Assembly: GCF_001561995.1 (NCBI RefSeq)
Contig: NZ_LLWC01000036.1
Span: forward strand, 62,001-126,000
Origin: Polycladidibacter hongkongensis
GTDB lineage: Bacteria > Pseudomonadota > Alphaproteobacteria > Rhizobiales > Stappiaceae
Length of the DNA stretch: 64,000 bases
Direction of reading: 5' to 3'
Shown here piece after piece: positions 51,392-61,602 of the stretch. Below the pieces are notes generated by a model. The model made no database searches and had not been told where the DNA came from. It was given only the letters and a program-made list of their open reading frames with translations. The number at the start of each line of letters is the position of its first letter. Positions within the stretch are counted from its first letter, which is position 1. Made by a program: the position numbers and the translations under genes.

Positions 51392-52996
51392 TTACGAGGT
51401 ATGGACGATTTCGCGGGTTTCGCGGAAACGGATATCTGTATTTTTCTCGGAGATGTAGCTTACCTCCCAAGCGTTTTTGAAGAGATAAACCGGACGATCG
51501 TCACGGTCCATTGCCACGTGGGCGCGGTTAGCCTCTAAGAAGCGGTCCAGTTTGAGCTTGTCATCACATTCAATCCAGCGGGCGGTGTTGTACATGGCAG
51601 TTTCAAAGCTGATCTCAGTTTGGTATTCCGCCTTTAACCGGTCCACCACCACATCAAGCTGCAACACCCCAACGACGCCCACAATCCAGTTGGTGCCGAT
51701 GGCTGGCTTGAAAATCTGCACCAGCCCCTCTTCGGCCAAGTCTTCCAGCCCACGGCGCATCTGCTTCACACGCATGGTATCGGAGAGGCGGACGCGGCGC
51801 AGGATTTCCGGAGCGAAGGCCGGCAGGCCGGTGACGTGGATTTCCTCCCCTTCGGATAAGGTGTCACCAACACGCAGTTGCCCATGGTTTGGCACGCCGA
51901 TCACATCACCCGGATAGGCTTTTTCTGCCAGCTCCCGCTCTTCTGCAAAGAAGAAGATTGGCGCAGAGACGGTGATTGGCTTGCCTGCGCGCACGTGTTT
52001 CAGCTTCATGCCGCGCTTGAAGGTACCAGAGCACAGACGCACAAAGGCGATGCGGTCGCGGTGTTTTGGATCCATGTTTGCTTGTACTTTGAAGACAAAG
52101 CCGGTGACTTTGTTTTCTTCTGGCACAATTGTACGCCCGCCGGTGGCTGGCTGCGAATGGGGAGCCGGCGCGTATGCAGCAATGAAATCCAGCACCTGAT
52201 CAATGCCGTAATCTTTCAAGGCAGAGCCGAAGAACACCGGAGTAAGGTGCCCTTCCAGGAAGGCTTCCTGATCAAATTCAGGGTAAAGCTCGAGCCCCAT
52301 CTCCACGTTCTCTTGCAGCTCGGCAAGCACGTTTTCAAAAACGGTGGAGGTGAGGACTTCATCATCCGGGCCTGACAGCTGCTTCAGCTCGTCGAATGCG
52401 CCTGTCCGGCCCTCGGTCGAGGTGAAGTAACGCTTGCCAAGCGGATCGTAGACGCCGAAGAAATCCGAGCCCATGCCCACCGGCCATGCCATTGGCGTTA
52501 CATCAAGGGCCAGTGCCTCTTGGATCTCGTCAAGGATTTCCAGCGTGTTGCGGCCTTCCCTATCGATCTTGTTAATGAATGTAATGATCGGGATATCGCG
52601 CAAGCGGCAGACTTCGAAAAGTTTGCGAGTTTGGGTCTCAATGCCTTTTGCGGCATCAATGACCATGATAGCAGCATCAACGGCTGTCAATGTGCGGTAC
52701 GTATCCTCAGAGAAGTCTTCGTGGCCCGGGGTATCCAGCAGGTTGAAGGTGTAGCCATCGCGCTCGAAGGTCATGACCGATGAGCTAACAGAGATACCGC
52801 GCTCCTGCTCAATTTTCATCCAGTCTGATCTGGCGCGGCGGCGCTCGCCGCGGGCGCGCACCTGACCGGCAGCGCGGATCGCGCCACCGCCAAGCAGCAG
52901 TTTTTCTGTCAGCGTGGTTTTACCGGCATCGGGGTGAGAGATAATGGCGAAGGTACGGCGGGTTTTATAGGGCTGCGCGGTGCTGGTTGCACTCAT
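51392..52996 (-). CDS. prfC: Peptide chain release factor 3
   Basis: The 534-residue GTPase recycles RF1/RF2 after termination. G motifs: AIISHPDAGKTTLTEKLLL (G1), DTPGHEDFSEDTYRTL (G3), FINKIDREGR (G4), and an RF3-specific insert with KFYDPLGKRYFTSTEGRTG-like sequence. Domains II and III follow (PITVSAPIFFFAEERELAEKAYPGD, RMGLEDLAEEG-type). Length and motifs are complete. It is the first gene of the prfC-rsmC-rsuA run. Confidence 0.96.
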   Translation of the reverse strand: MSATSTAQPYKTRRTFAIISHPDAGKTTLTEKLLLGGGAIRAAGQVRARGERRRARSDWMKIEQERGISVSSSVMTFERDGYTFNLLDTPGHEDFSEDTYRTLTAVDAAIMVIDAAKGIETQTRKLFEVCRLRDIPIITFINKIDREGRNTLEILDEIQEALALDVTPMAWPVGMGSDFFGVYDPLGKRYFTSTEGRTGAFDELKQLSGPDDEVLTSTVFENVLAELQENVEMGLELYPEFDQEAFLEGHLTPVFFGSALKDYGIDQVLDFIAAYAPAPHSQPATGGRTIVPEENKVTGFVFKVQANMDPKHRDRIAFVRLCSGTFKRGMKLKHVRAGKPITVSAPIFFFAEERELAEKAYPGDVIGVPNHGQLRVGDTLSEGEEIHVTGLPAFAPEILRRVRLSDTMRVKQMRRGLEDLAEEGLVQIFKPAIGTNWIVGVVGVLQLDVVVDRLKAEYQTEISFETAMYNTARWIECDDKLKLDRFLEANRAHVAMDRDDRPVYLFKNAWEVSYISEKNTDIRFRETREIVHTS

Positions 52997-53385
52997 CTGG
53001 ATCTCCTTGGAGCTGCGAGATCTGCTTGGTCGCGCTCCGGCTTTGATGCGGCAGCGAGATACGCATGAACAGCGCGGCGCAGGCCAGCATTAACAAGAAA
53101 ACTGAGGTTGCACCGCTCCTAACCACTTTTTGTCGAAATTGCCAGTGGGAAGCACCGAAAAAGCGCCTTGCTCCGCTGGTTTTCTGAGTGTCGGGGCGGA
53201 CGTAGCGCCTTCCGCAAAAGAAATCATTTCTATAGAATATCAAAGCCGATGCAGCCTCCGCGCTGTAGTATAGCGTCTCCAGTTTCGCATAAGTGTTGAA
53301 TGACTAGACAAAGGTGACGCAGAGGCTTACGCGCGATTAGAGAGGCTAATTGCGTGTGGCATTGCTTTATAAAGGAGAATTTTTC
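52997..53385. other. Divergent intergenic region between prfC and a small membrane gene
   Basis: About 390 bases hold the prfC promoter on one side and the small-gene promoter on the other. An open frame at 52965-53243 overlaps prfC and has no ribosome-binding site. I see no RNA gene. Confidence 0.5.
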
Positions 53386-53562
53386 ATGCGTTTGTCGGCC
53401 CCCTCACTACTTGCGTTTTTTATTGCCCTGCTGCTTGGTGCCCTCTCCATCGCCAGTGTTGGGTTTGGTGTGCACATTCCTGTAATCTCTACATATGCAT
53501 ATTGGGCATTGGCATCCGCATGGGGGCTTTTGACAATAAGCGCTTTGTTTAAGGGCATATAA
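53386..53562 (+). CDS. 58-residue membrane protein
   Basis: The short product has two closely packed hydrophobic segments (about 7-24 and 33-52), separated by HIPVIS, and ends in KGI. ATG 53386 has AAAGGAG upstream at good spacing, and the gene stands alone in its own transcription unit, followed by an inverted repeat. I do not recognise the family; it may be a membrane microprotein. Confidence 0.6.
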   Translation: MRLSAPSLLAFFIALLLGALSIASVGFGVHIPVISTYAYWALASAWGLLTISALFKGI

Positions 53563-53582
53563 CTAAAGAGGCGTACAATCAT

Positions 53583-53619
53583 GTAGTATGCATGGTGAAT
53601 TTTCTATTGTGCATACTAC
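53583..53619 (+). terminator. Stem-loop after the 58-residue gene
   Basis: Perfect 10-base arms GTAGTATGCA and TGCATACTAC (53583-53592, 53610-53619) flank a 17-base loop. It lies 20 bases past the stop codon; the downstream sequence is A/T-rich but has no long T-run, so it may be a terminator or an mRNA-stabilising hairpin. Confidence 0.5.
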
Positions 53620-53792
53620 TTATTTAAATATCTCAAAGGATGAAACATCGCACATAAAACAAAGGCTTCCTTATTATTATTAATATAGACTAATTTTGAT
53701 GTTGAATTTTAATTAGAGGATTGAAATAGTCTTCCCACCCCCATTTTGATGAGCGTGATTCATTTATTTTGATCATGCAGGAAGACAAAACT

Positions 53793-55856
53793 ATGACTAC
53801 CTTACTTAGAGTTCTTAAAGGGCTCCACCTGTCGCATTTATTAGGCGTCGTAATTCTTATCCCTTTAGGCTTGTCGGTGTTGTTTTCTAGTCAGCAGATA
53901 CTAGAAAGCCGCAGCATCGCTCAAAACTCAGAGCAACTTGCAGAGATTACCGAGATAGCGATCCGCATCAGCGAGGCTGTGCACGAGCAACAAAAAGAAC
54001 GCGGCGCCTCGGCAGGTTATCTTGCCAGTAAGGGCGAAGCCTTTGCACAAACGCTGGCGAAACAGAAGCAGGCGACCGACACCGCCCATGCGCGACTGCT
54101 AGAAACCGCCGCTAGTTCACACTTTGAAGAACTCCCGGCAGACTATCGCAGGGCCTTTGAGCAGGTACGGCGAGAATTGGCAAAGCTTGACAGCATCCGT
54201 AGCGCTGTTGAAGAGCAAACCATAAGCGCAAGCAAAGCCGTTGCGTTTTACACTGGATTAAACGGGGATATGCTGGGTTTGATCCAAGATTCAGCGACCG
54301 CGTCCTCTTCTGCCGAAGTGACCCGCCTTTACACCGCCTATACGGCTTTCTTGCAGGGGAAGGAACGCGGCGGGATTGAGAGGGCCGTTGGCGCCAGCAT
54401 TCTTGGCGCAGCCACCCCTGAGGCGGCAGACCTTCGCAAATTCAACCAGATGATAGATGAGCAGAATACCTATTTTGAGGTGTTTCGCGCCTTTGCCAAT
54501 GAAGACAAGGTTGAGCGACTGAATGCGCTGCTCAACGAACCGATCAGTCGGCAAGTTCGTGACATGCGCGAGCAAATTATCGCCATAGACGGTTCCTCAG
54601 CTGCACGGCTTGCTGCAGAGGACTGGTTCAGCACAATCTCAAAGAAACTAAACTTGCTCAAAGGCTTTGAAAGCGAGCTTAGTCAGGCCCTTCATGACTC
54701 GCTTGCCGAATTGAAAACGGCTGCCGAAGATCATCTATACTTGGTCATTCTTGAGGCCGGTCTGGGCATCGGATTTGTCGTTGTGCTCATGACGTTGTTA
54801 CTTATGAGCAGCAACAGCGCAGTAAACAAGCTGGTTCGTTCCATGAGTGCCGTTGCGGAAGGGGATGTAGAAGCCGATATCCCAGAGATCGCATACGTCG
54901 AATTAAACCGCATGCGCGATGCACTGGCGGTGTTTAGGCACAATGCAATTGAAAACCGCGAACTACAAAAGAAGAACGAACAGCAAAAAGCCGAAGCGGA
55001 AGCGGAAAAACGCGAGATGCTCAACCAGCTGGCCACAGATTTCCAACAGCAGGTTGGGCATATTGTGCAAAGTGTTAGCGCGGCGGCTGAGCAGCTGGAA
55101 TCCAGCGCCAACACCATGTCTGGTGTGGCTGAAGAGACCAGTGCGCAGGCTGTTGGTGCGGCAGGTGCGGCTGAACAGGCCTCCACCAGTGTGAACACAG
55201 TGGCCGGAGCGAGTGAAGAGCTTTCTGCCACCATTCAAGAAGTGGCTGAACAGATCAATCAAAGCTCGCAAGTGAGCCAAGCTGCCAATGATGACGCTAA
55301 AAAATCCATGGCCCAAGTGCAGCAACTGCGTACTGCAACTGAGCGGATTAGCGAAGTAGTCGAGCTTATCAACGATATTGCCGAACAGACCAATTTGCTG
55401 GCTCTGAACGCGACAATCGAAGCGGCACGCGCTGGCGAGGCGGGGCGCGGCTTTGCTGTGGTTGCCAGCGAAGTCAAAGGCCTTGCGGGCCAGACCAGCA
55501 ATGCTACTCAGGATATTGCCAAGTACATCAGCGAGATGCAACAGGTATCCCAGCTGAGTGTTGAGGCGATCGAGGGTATTAGCAAGCAGGTGTTTACAAT
55601 CTCTGACAATATCACCGCAATCTCAGCGGCCGCAGAGCAACAAGGCGCGGCAACCCAAGAGATTTCGCAGAACGCGCAGCAAGCGGCCTTGGGCACGCAG
55701 GAAGTATCCAGCATTGTAACCGAGGTACAGGGTGCAGCCAGCGAAAGCGGGCGGGTTGCGGAGCAAACCTTGCAGGCGGCCTCTGTGCTGTCCTCGCAGG
55801 CGCAACAGCTCAACAGTGCTGTGGACGCTTTTGTGGCGCAGGTTCGCGCAGGCTAA
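53793..55856 (+). CDS. Methyl-accepting chemotaxis protein with NIT (nitrate/nitrite-sensing) domain
   Basis: The 687-residue receptor has an N-terminal membrane helix (about 10-30) and a NIT-type helical sensor (about 40-310; [18 protein letters not shown] and [16 protein letters not shown] are the core motifs). A second membrane helix (about 320-342) and a HAMP region (about 345-395) follow, then a long MCP signalling coiled coil with the hairpin tip [35 protein letters not shown]-type sequence (about 530-560). NIT sensors bind nitrate or nitrite. ATG 53793 is behind AGGAAG. Ligand is inferred from the domain. Confidence 0.9.
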   Translation: MTTLLRVLKGLHLSHLLGVVILIPLGLSVLFSSQQILESRSIAQNSEQLAEITEIAIRISEAVHEQQKERGASAGYLASKGEAFAQTLAKQKQATDTAHARLLETAASSHFEELPADYRRAFEQVRRELAKLDSIRSAVEEQTISASKAVAFYTGLNGDMLGLIQDSATASSSAEVTRLYTAYTAFLQGKERGGIERAVGASILGAATPEAADLRKFNQMIDEQNTYFEVFRAFANEDKVERLNALLNEPISRQVRDMREQIIAIDGSSAARLAAEDWFSTISKKLNLLKGFESELSQALHDSLAELKTAAEDHLYLVILEAGLGIGFVVVLMTLLLMSSNSAVNKLVRSMSAVAEGDVEADIPEIAYVELNRMRDALAVFRHNAIENRELQKKNEQQKAEAEAEKREMLNQLATDFQQQVGHIVQSVSAAAEQLESSANTMSGVAEETSAQAVGAAGAAEQASTSVNTVAGASEELSATIQEVAEQINQSSQVSQAANDDAKKSMAQVQQLRTATERISEVVELINDIAEQTNLLALNATIEAARAGEAGRGFAVVASEVKGLAGQTSNATQDIAKYISEMQQVSQLSVEAIEGISKQVFTISDNITAISAAAEQQGAATQEISQNAQQAALGTQEVSSIVTEVQGAASESGRVAEQTLQAASVLSSQAQQLNSAVDAFVAQVRAG

Positions 55857-55873
55857 CGCCTTTCAGAGCAACA

Positions 55874-55909
55874 AAAAGGGCCAGAACCACAAGCGGTTCT
55901 GGCCCTTTT
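55874..55909. terminator. Bidirectional terminator after the chemoreceptor gene
   Basis: A perfect AAAAGGGCCAGAACC/GGTTCTGGCCCTTTT stem (55874-55888 with 55895-55909) has A-run and T-run flanks, so it can end both the receptor gene and choV. Confidence 0.92.
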
Positions 55910-55928
55910 CGTTTTAAGAACTTGCTTA

Positions 55929-56987
55929 TCAACTTACCTTTTCGATGGCACTGTTACGGTGCCCTGTCAGCGCCGCCAAGGCGGCTTCCTGATCTATTAC
56001 GCCCAAGCAGCTGTCTCCTTCGCAAACATAGACAGGACCGCCAAGCCTTGCCATCAGGTCCAGCACGTCTTGCAGCACTGCAGTGGACGCCGCAGTGGCC
56101 GCGGTCAATGGCACCGCACCAGTTTGTCGGCGCATTACATCTTGAGCATGTAAGACGGCTAGTGGGTTCATATGCGCTACAAATGAACGAACGTAGTCAT
56201 CTGCCGGATTGGCAACAATCTCTTGCGGGGTGCCGATCTGGACGAGGCGCGCACTTTCCATAATGGCGATGCGGTTGCCGATTTTGGCAGCTTCATCCAG
56301 ATCATGACTGACGAAGATAATGGTTTTGTGCAGCTTTTCCTGTAGCGCGAGCAGTTCGTCCTGTAAGTGGGCACGGATAAGCGGATCCAGCGCAGAGAAC
56401 GGTTCGTCCATCAAGAGAATGTCTGCATCCGTTGCGAAGGCACGAGCCAGCCCGACGCGCTGCTGCATACCACCGGAAAGCTCATTGAGGTATTTATCCC
56501 CCCACCCTTGCAGGCCCACCAACTCAAGTTGTTCGTGCGCCTTGGCGCGGCGCTGCTTCTTCGAAAGGCCGGAGAGCTCAAGCCCGAAGGCAACATTGTC
56601 AATCACCGTGCGCCAAGGCAGCAAGCCAAACTGCTGGAACACCATGGCGATGCGCTGACGGCGCAAACCGCGCAGCTCTGCCGTGCTGCAGGCTCCGGGG
56701 TCAACACTACCTGCTTCAGTGTGCAGCAACACGCGACCGCGCACAGGCTTGTTTAGGGCGTTCACGGCCCGCAGCAAGGTGGATTTACCTGAACCGGACA
56801 AGCCCATAAGCACCAGCAACTCGCCTTGCATCACATCAAAGCTGACATCGGCAACGCCGACAAGCTGGCCACTTTCCCGCTTGATGGTGTCGCGGTCTTG
56901 GCCAGCATCCAGCAAGGGCAGCGCGGTTTTTGCTTTTTCGCCAAAGATGATGGAGAGGTTTTCAAAGGAAACGGCAGGACGGCTCAT
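55929..56987 (-). CDS. choV: Choline/glycine betaine ABC transporter ATP-binding protein
   Basis: The 352-residue ATPase powers import of choline or betaine. Walker A is GLSGSGKS, the Q-loop VFQQFGLLPW, signature LSGGMQQRVGLARA, Walker B ILLMDEPFSALDP and H-switch VSHDLDEA. A C-terminal extension of about 100 residues resembles the CBS-like tail of ProV/OpuAA. ATG 56987 is behind GGAGGG; only one base separates it from the choW stop, so the two are coupled. The gene is last in the minus-strand choXWV operon. Confidence 0.92.
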   Translation of the reverse strand: MSRPAVSFENLSIIFGEKAKTALPLLDAGQDRDTIKRESGQLVGVADVSFDVMQGELLVLMGLSGSGKSTLLRAVNALNKPVRGRVLLHTEAGSVDPGACSTAELRGLRRQRIAMVFQQFGLLPWRTVIDNVAFGLELSGLSKKQRRAKAHEQLELVGLQGWGDKYLNELSGGMQQRVGLARAFATDADILLMDEPFSALDPLIRAHLQDELLALQEKLHKTIIFVSHDLDEAAKIGNRIAIMESARLVQIGTPQEIVANPADDYVRSFVAHMNPLAVLHAQDVMRRQTGAVPLTAATAASTAVLQDVLDLMARLGGPVYVCEGDSCLGVIDQEAALAALTGHRNSAIEKVS

Positions 56988-56988
56988 A

Positions 56989-57831
56989 TCAACGCCCTCC
57001 TTTTTCATCGTTGCGGAAGAAGCGATCAAGCATGATTGCCAACAGAACAATTACGAGACCAACCTCGAAGCCCTTGGCGATGTTTACCGTGTTCAGTGCA
57101 CGCAGAGTTGGAACGCCGAGCCCATCCGCGCCAACAAGGGCGGCAATAACCACCATAGACAAAGAGAGCATGATGGTCTGCGTCAGACCTGCCATGATAT
57201 TTGGCAGGGCGTAGGGCAGCTCGATCTTCCAGAGCTTTTGCCAGTAGGTGGCGCCAAACGCTTCACCGGCTTCTAAAAGATGCGCAGGCGTGGAGGCTAT
57301 GCCCAACTGGGTCAAGCGGATTGAAGCGGGCAGTGCAAAGATGACCGTGGACACCAGACCGGGCACAACACCAAGGCCGAAAAGAATAAGTGCCGGAATA
57401 AGATAGACGAATGTCGGGATCGTCTGCATGAGATCCAGAACAGGGCGAACTAACGCAAAAAAGCGCGCTGAGTGCGCACACACAACCCCGACCGGCACGC
57501 CTACCAGCATGCAGATAAATGTTGAGCAGAGAATAAGCGCAAGCGTTTGAGTGGTTTCTTCCCAGTAGCCAAGGTTGATGACCAGCAGGAGCGAGAGCAG
57601 TACAAAACCTGAAAACCAGATGGTGCGCTTGGCGGCAAAGGCCAAGGCCGTAACAAGGGCAACCATGACGAGCGGGCTCGGCGCTTGTAGCAGCCAGATA
57701 ACGCCTTCGATCATACCTTCGATTGCAAGGGAAAGTGCATCAAAAAAGCCGGCGGCGTTTTGTGTCAGCCAATCCACGGCATATTTCGCCCATTTGCCTA
57801 TGGGCAGTTTATCTTCAGTCAACCAGTCCAA
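56989..57831 (-). CDS. choW: Choline/glycine betaine ABC transporter permease
   Basis: The 280-residue inner-membrane protein has about six helices and the binding-protein-dependent permease (EAA) loop EAGEAFGATYWQKLWKIELPYALPNI (about 195-220). It matches ProW/ChoW in length and helix layout. It starts at a TTG (57831) preceded by GAGG at 5-base spacing. It lies between choX and choV. Confidence 0.92.
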   Translation of the reverse strand: MDWLTEDKLPIGKWAKYAVDWLTQNAAGFFDALSLAIEGMIEGVIWLLQAPSPLVMVALVTALAFAAKRTIWFSGFVLLSLLLVINLGYWEETTQTLALILCSTFICMLVGVPVGVVCAHSARFFALVRPVLDLMQTIPTFVYLIPALILFGLGVVPGLVSTVIFALPASIRLTQLGIASTPAHLLEAGEAFGATYWQKLWKIELPYALPNIMAGLTQTIMLSLSMVVIAALVGADGLGVPTLRALNTVNIAKGFEVGLVIVLLAIMLDRFFRNDEKGGR

Positions 57832-57926
57832 AACGACCTCTTACGGAGGGAATTCTTAGCCCTCCTATGGTTTTAGTATTCCGGGGCCGCATTGTGCGGC
57901 TCTACAATATTGCTATTGCCAATAGG

Positions 57927-57967
57927 CGTGGGCGCGCCCTTTAAGTTTTAAAGAGTGCGCCCCCACG
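57927..57967 (-). other. Intergenic stem-loop between choX and choW
   Basis: Paired segments CGTGGGCGC/GCGC-CCCACG and CTTTAA/TTAAAG make a strong hairpin without a T-run. Such hairpins often protect the 3' end of the binding-protein mRNA and let more binding protein be made than permease. Confidence 0.6.
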
Positions 57968-57995
57968 TGTTTGATTGGCTTGCCTTAACTAGGCG

Positions 57996-58952
57996 CTAGT
58001 TGCCTAGCGCCTTGGCCACTGCTGCGGCTGCATCACCGCCGTCGAGCGCGCTCACGCCTTGAAGCCAAGGAGTGTATGCGGACGGGTTGGCTTTCAGCCA
58101 CGCCTTCGCAGCATCCGATGCGTCTTCGCCGTCATTCAAGATCGCGTTCATGATCTCGTTTTCCATGGCGAGGGTGAATTTAAGATTCTGAACCAGCTTG
58201 CCAGCGTTGGCGCATTCTTTGACAAAACCGGCGCGGGTGTTGGTGTGCACATCTGCGCCGCCAAAGTTCGGTCCGAACACATCATCGCCACCTGACAAGT
58301 ATTCGATTTCGAAGTTGGAATTCATCGGATGCGGTGCCCAGCCAAGGAAGACAATTGGCTTTTCGCGGCGCGTGGCACGAGCAACTTGCGACAGCATTCC
58401 CGCTTCGGAAGATTCCACCAACTCAAACTCGCCAAGGCCGAACGTGTCAGCTTTGATCATATCAAGGATCAGGCGGTTGCCATCGTTGCCGGCTTCGATG
58501 CCGTAGATCTCGCCCTTAAGGGCATCTTTGAACTTGGCGATATCGGCAAAGTCTTTCAGGCCAGCGTCATAAGCATATTTAGGCACAGCCAGCGTGTATT
58601 TTGCACCGGTCAGGTTAACAGCAACGGTTTCAACGGTTCCCGCCTCACGGTAAGGTGCCAAATCTGCTTCCATAGTTGGCATCCAGTTGCCAAGAAAGAC
58701 GTCGATATCGCCATTGGCAAGTGATGTATAAGTAACAGGAACGGAAAGTACTTTGGTCTGCGTAGTATAGCCAAGAGCGTCGAACAGGGTTGTCGCTACG
58801 GCAGTCGTTGCTGTAATGTCTGTCCAGCCAACATCCGAAAAACGTAGGGTCTGGCAGCTTTTAGGCTCGGCTGCAGCTGCTGCGCCAGAGGCGAAAACCA
58901 ACGCCCCAAGACCAAGAATAGTATTTTTCAAAAACACCTTAGTATTTCCCAA
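57996..58952 (-). CDS. choX: Periplasmic choline-binding protein
   Basis: The 318-residue product has a signal peptide (ILGLGALVFASGAAAAAE) and two alpha/beta lobes. The four aromatic residues that form the choline box in Sinorhizobium ChoX appear in order: Trp in DVGWTDITAT, Trp in FLGNWMPTM, Tyr in GAKYTLAVP and Trp in FLGWAPHPMN. Choline rather than only betaine is therefore likely. I placed the start at TTG 58952, behind GGGGAG; the frame remains open to 58967, also TTG. It is divergent from betI across 262 bases. Confidence 0.9.
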   Translation of the reverse strand: MGNTKVFLKNTILGLGALVFASGAAAAAEPKSCQTLRFSDVGWTDITATTAVATTLFDALGYTTQTKVLSVPVTYTSLANGDIDVFLGNWMPTMEADLAPYREAGTVETVAVNLTGAKYTLAVPKYAYDAGLKDFADIAKFKDALKGEIYGIEAGNDGNRLILDMIKADTFGLGEFELVESSEAGMLSQVARATRREKPIVFLGWAPHPMNSNFEIEYLSGGDDVFGPNFGGADVHTNTRAGFVKECANAGKLVQNLKFTLAMENEIMNAILNDGEDASDAAKAWLKANPSAYTPWLQGVSALDGGDAAAAVAKALGN

Positions 58953-59170
58953 TTTACTTCTCCCCAACTGTGTTCACCTCTTGAATTATATTTTGTCGCA
59001 TCGACAAATAAGTGGTGCCGCTCTGACATAAATCCAATGTAAAATCCATTTATACCATAGCATAGAACGCTGAAATTTGTCGTGCGACCTGCCTTATATC
59101 ATCCGCGATTGACATTGACACAAAAAATATACTTTGAAACTGCGGAAAAATGCTGTAGTCCTATCGGAAA

Positions 59171-59199
59171 TTATTGATTGACCGTTCAATTAAAAATAA
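59171..59199. promoter_or_regulatory. BetI-type operator between choX and betI
   Basis: The core ATTGA-CCGT-TCAAT (59177-59190) is a perfect inverted repeat set in a TTATTGATTG...ATTAA context that resembles known BetI sites. It lies 24 bases before the betI GTG, between the divergent cho and bet promoters. Choline-inducible repression by BetI is inferred. Confidence 0.78.
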
Positions 59200-59214
59200 T
59201 GAGGGGGAAAATCC

Positions 59215-59808
59215 GTGCCGAAGGTTGGTCATGAGGACGAGCGAAAATCGTCTATCATTGAGGCAACAATTGCCGCCATTCACGAATGTGGATACGGCAA
59301 AGTGACAATGGCCCAAATCGCCAGAAATGCGGGCGTGTCTGCCGGATTGCCGCATCACTATTTCGGCTCAAAAGCAGGATTGTTCAACGCCACCATTACC
59401 CACCTGTTGCTTGAGCTTTCGCGGCAGGTGAACGAAGCGCTGCAAAATGTAGAGGGGCCACTGCAGCGCGTTTTAACGCTTGTGGAAACAAACTTTAGCG
59501 ATGAACAATTTCAGCCCGGTGTCATATCCGCATGGCTGGCGTTTTATGCCGAAGCGCGTAACGAACCGCAAACCAACCGCTTGTTGCGCATCTATCAGCG
59601 GCGGTTGGTGCTCAAGCTACGGGCGGAATTCCGGCAGCTATTGGCGGAAGAAGATGCCCGCCGCGCCGCGGAAGGCACTGCGGCAATGATCGACGGGCTT
59701 TGGCTACAGCGGGCGCTTGTGGGCGGGGGACTTGTCGGTAGCAGTGCGGCCGCGCTGGTGGCAGATTATGTGCAGATGAGCCTGAAGAGCGCGCGCAGCA
59801 GAGTTTGA
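59215..59808 (+). CDS. betI: Choline-responsive TetR family repressor BetI
   Basis: The 197-residue regulator has a TetR helix-turn-helix (IIEATIAAIHECGYGKVTMAQIARNAGVSAGLPHHYFGSKAGLF, about 13-55) and a helical ligand domain with WLAFYAEARNEPQTNRLLRIYQRRL, a typical BetI segment. It should repress the bet and possibly cho genes until choline binds. Translation starts at GTG 59215, behind GAGGGGG. betA begins 46 bases after its stop. Confidence 0.92.
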   Translation: MPKVGHEDERKSSIIEATIAAIHECGYGKVTMAQIARNAGVSAGLPHHYFGSKAGLFNATITHLLLELSRQVNEALQNVEGPLQRVLTLVETNFSDEQFQPGVISAWLAFYAEARNEPQTNRLLRIYQRRLVLKLRAEFRQLLAEEDARRAAEGTAAMIDGLWLQRALVGGGLVGSSAAALVADYVQMSLKSARSRV

Positions 59809-59854
59809 GGACACGCGCAAACCCCATTTATTTCATTAGCAGAAAGATAAGTAG

Positions 59855-61507
59855 ATGATTGCTGATTATATTGTTGTTGGGGCAGGCTCGGCTGGGTGTG
59901 TTATCGCCAATCGCCTCAGCGAGAATCCCGCCAACAAGGTTATTGTTCTGGAGTTTGGCGGTAGCGACGCGGGCCCGTTTATCCAAATGCCTGCGGCGCT
60001 TTCCTATCCGATGAACATGAGACGTTATGATTGGGGCTACACCAGCGGAGAGGAAACCCATCTGGGCGGGCGTCAACTGGCCTTACCACGAGGTAAGGTG
60101 TTGGGCGGCTCTTCCTCCATCAATGGTATGGTTTATGTGCGCGGTCATGCGCTTGATTATGAGCGCTGGCAGGAGATGGGTGCAAAGGGCTGGGGCTATG
60201 CTGATGTGTTGCCCTATTTCCAGCGTTTGGAAAACGTGAGCGGAAGTGCTGATACCTCACGCGGGCGCAGTGGGCCCATGTATGTGCAACGGGGCAGCAA
60301 GTGGAGCCCGCTTTATGATGCGTTCATCGATGCCGGTGTGCAGGCGGGCTATGGCCACAGCGACGACTACAACGGCTATCGGCAGGAAGGCTTTGCCGAT
60401 ATGGAGATGACCGTGCATGGCGGGCGGCGCTGGTCGGCGGCCAATGCCTATTTGCGGCCGGCAATGCAGCGCGACAACCTCAGCGTCATAACGCGGGCCA
60501 AGGTTTTGCGGGTGCTGTTTGAGGGCACGCAGGCGGTGGGCGTGGAATATGAGCATGGGGGCGAGATCAAGCGGCTGCGTGCGGGCAAAGAGATCATCTT
60601 AAGCGCTTCGGCCATAAACTCACCGCGCATTCTCCTGCATTCAGGGATTGGGGATGGGCAAGCACTGCAAGAACTGGGCATCCGCACGATTGTCGAGCGC
60701 AGGGGCGTTGGCCGTAACCTGCAAGACCATCTGGAGCTTTACATTCAGCAGGCCTGCACCAAGCCTATTACCTTGTTCAACTACTGGAATATATGGAGCA
60801 AAGCTCGTATTGGGGCTCAGTGGCTGTTTGGGAAATCCGGCCTTGGCACCACAAACCATTTTGAAAGCTGTGCCTTTATTCGCTCGGCTGCTGGCGTGCC
60901 CTACCCCGACATCCAGTATCATTTCCTGCCGTTCGCCGTGCGTTATGATGGGAAGGCGGCGGCCGAGGGGCATGGTTTCCAAGCGCATGTGGGACCAATG
61001 CGCTCCAAATCGCGCGGCACTGTGAAGCTTGCCAGCGCCGACCCCTTTGAAAAGCCAGTGGTGCATTTCAATTATATGAGCTGCGATGAGGATTGGCGGG
61101 ACTTCCGGCAAGCTATCCGGCTTACACGTGAAATATTCGGGCAAGACGCCTTTGTTCCCTATCGCGGCAAAGAAATTCAGCCGGGGGCGAAAGTAAAGAG
61201 CGATGCACAGCTTGATGCTTTCATCAAGGAGCATGTGGAAAGTGCGTTCCACCCCTGTGGCACTTGTAAAATGGGCAATGCGGATGACAGCGACGCTGTG
61301 GTTGATCCGCAAGGGCGGGTCATTGGTACGCAAGGGCTGCGGGTGGCTGACAGCTCGATTTTCCCGCAGATTACCAATGGCAATCTGAATGGGCCGAGCT
61401 TAATGGTGGGTGAGAAGATTGCCGATCATATTCTGGGCAAGCAGCTGGCACCTGCGGCGGGGGCGCGTTATTGGCAGCACCCGCAGTGGCAGAGCGCCCA
61501 GCGCTAA
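59855..61507 (+). CDS. betA: Choline dehydrogenase
   Basis: The 550-residue GMC-family flavoenzyme oxidises choline to betaine aldehyde. The N-terminal FAD motif [17 protein letters not shown] is followed by [39 protein letters not shown], and the C-terminal catalytic His segment [10 protein letters not shown]. Length is normal. It is membrane-associated and passes electrons to the respiratory chain. It lies between betI and betB. Confidence 0.95.
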   Translation: MIADYIVVGAGSAGCVIANRLSENPANKVIVLEFGGSDAGPFIQMPAALSYPMNMRRYDWGYTSGEETHLGGRQLALPRGKVLGGSSSINGMVYVRGHALDYERWQEMGAKGWGYADVLPYFQRLENVSGSADTSRGRSGPMYVQRGSKWSPLYDAFIDAGVQAGYGHSDDYNGYRQEGFADMEMTVHGGRRWSAANAYLRPAMQRDNLSVITRAKVLRVLFEGTQAVGVEYEHGGEIKRLRAGKEIILSASAINSPRILLHSGIGDGQALQELGIRTIVERRGVGRNLQDHLELYIQQACTKPITLFNYWNIWSKARIGAQWLFGKSGLGTTNHFESCAFIRSAAGVPYPDIQYHFLPFAVRYDGKAAAEGHGFQAHVGPMRSKSRGTVKLASADPFEKPVVHFNYMSCDEDWRDFRQAIRLTREIFGQDAFVPYRGKEIQPGAKVKSDAQLDAFIKEHVESAFHPCGTCKMGNADDSDAVVDPQGRVIGTQGLRVADSSIFPQITNGNLNGPSLMVGEKIADHILGKQLAPAAGARYWQHPQWQSAQR

Positions 61508-61602
61508 ACCGCGCGGCGAACACTAGACATATAACGACAGCACCGGGCGTAGTGACTGGCCCCGCACGCCGCAAATACTCAAAGAACAAGGCAGCAATAC
61601 CA

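Noticed and set aside
52965-53243. 92-residue open frame with a hydrophobic centre upstream of prfC on the minus strand
   Set aside because: It overlaps the start of prfC, has no convincing ribosome-binding site, and its amino-acid composition looks random.
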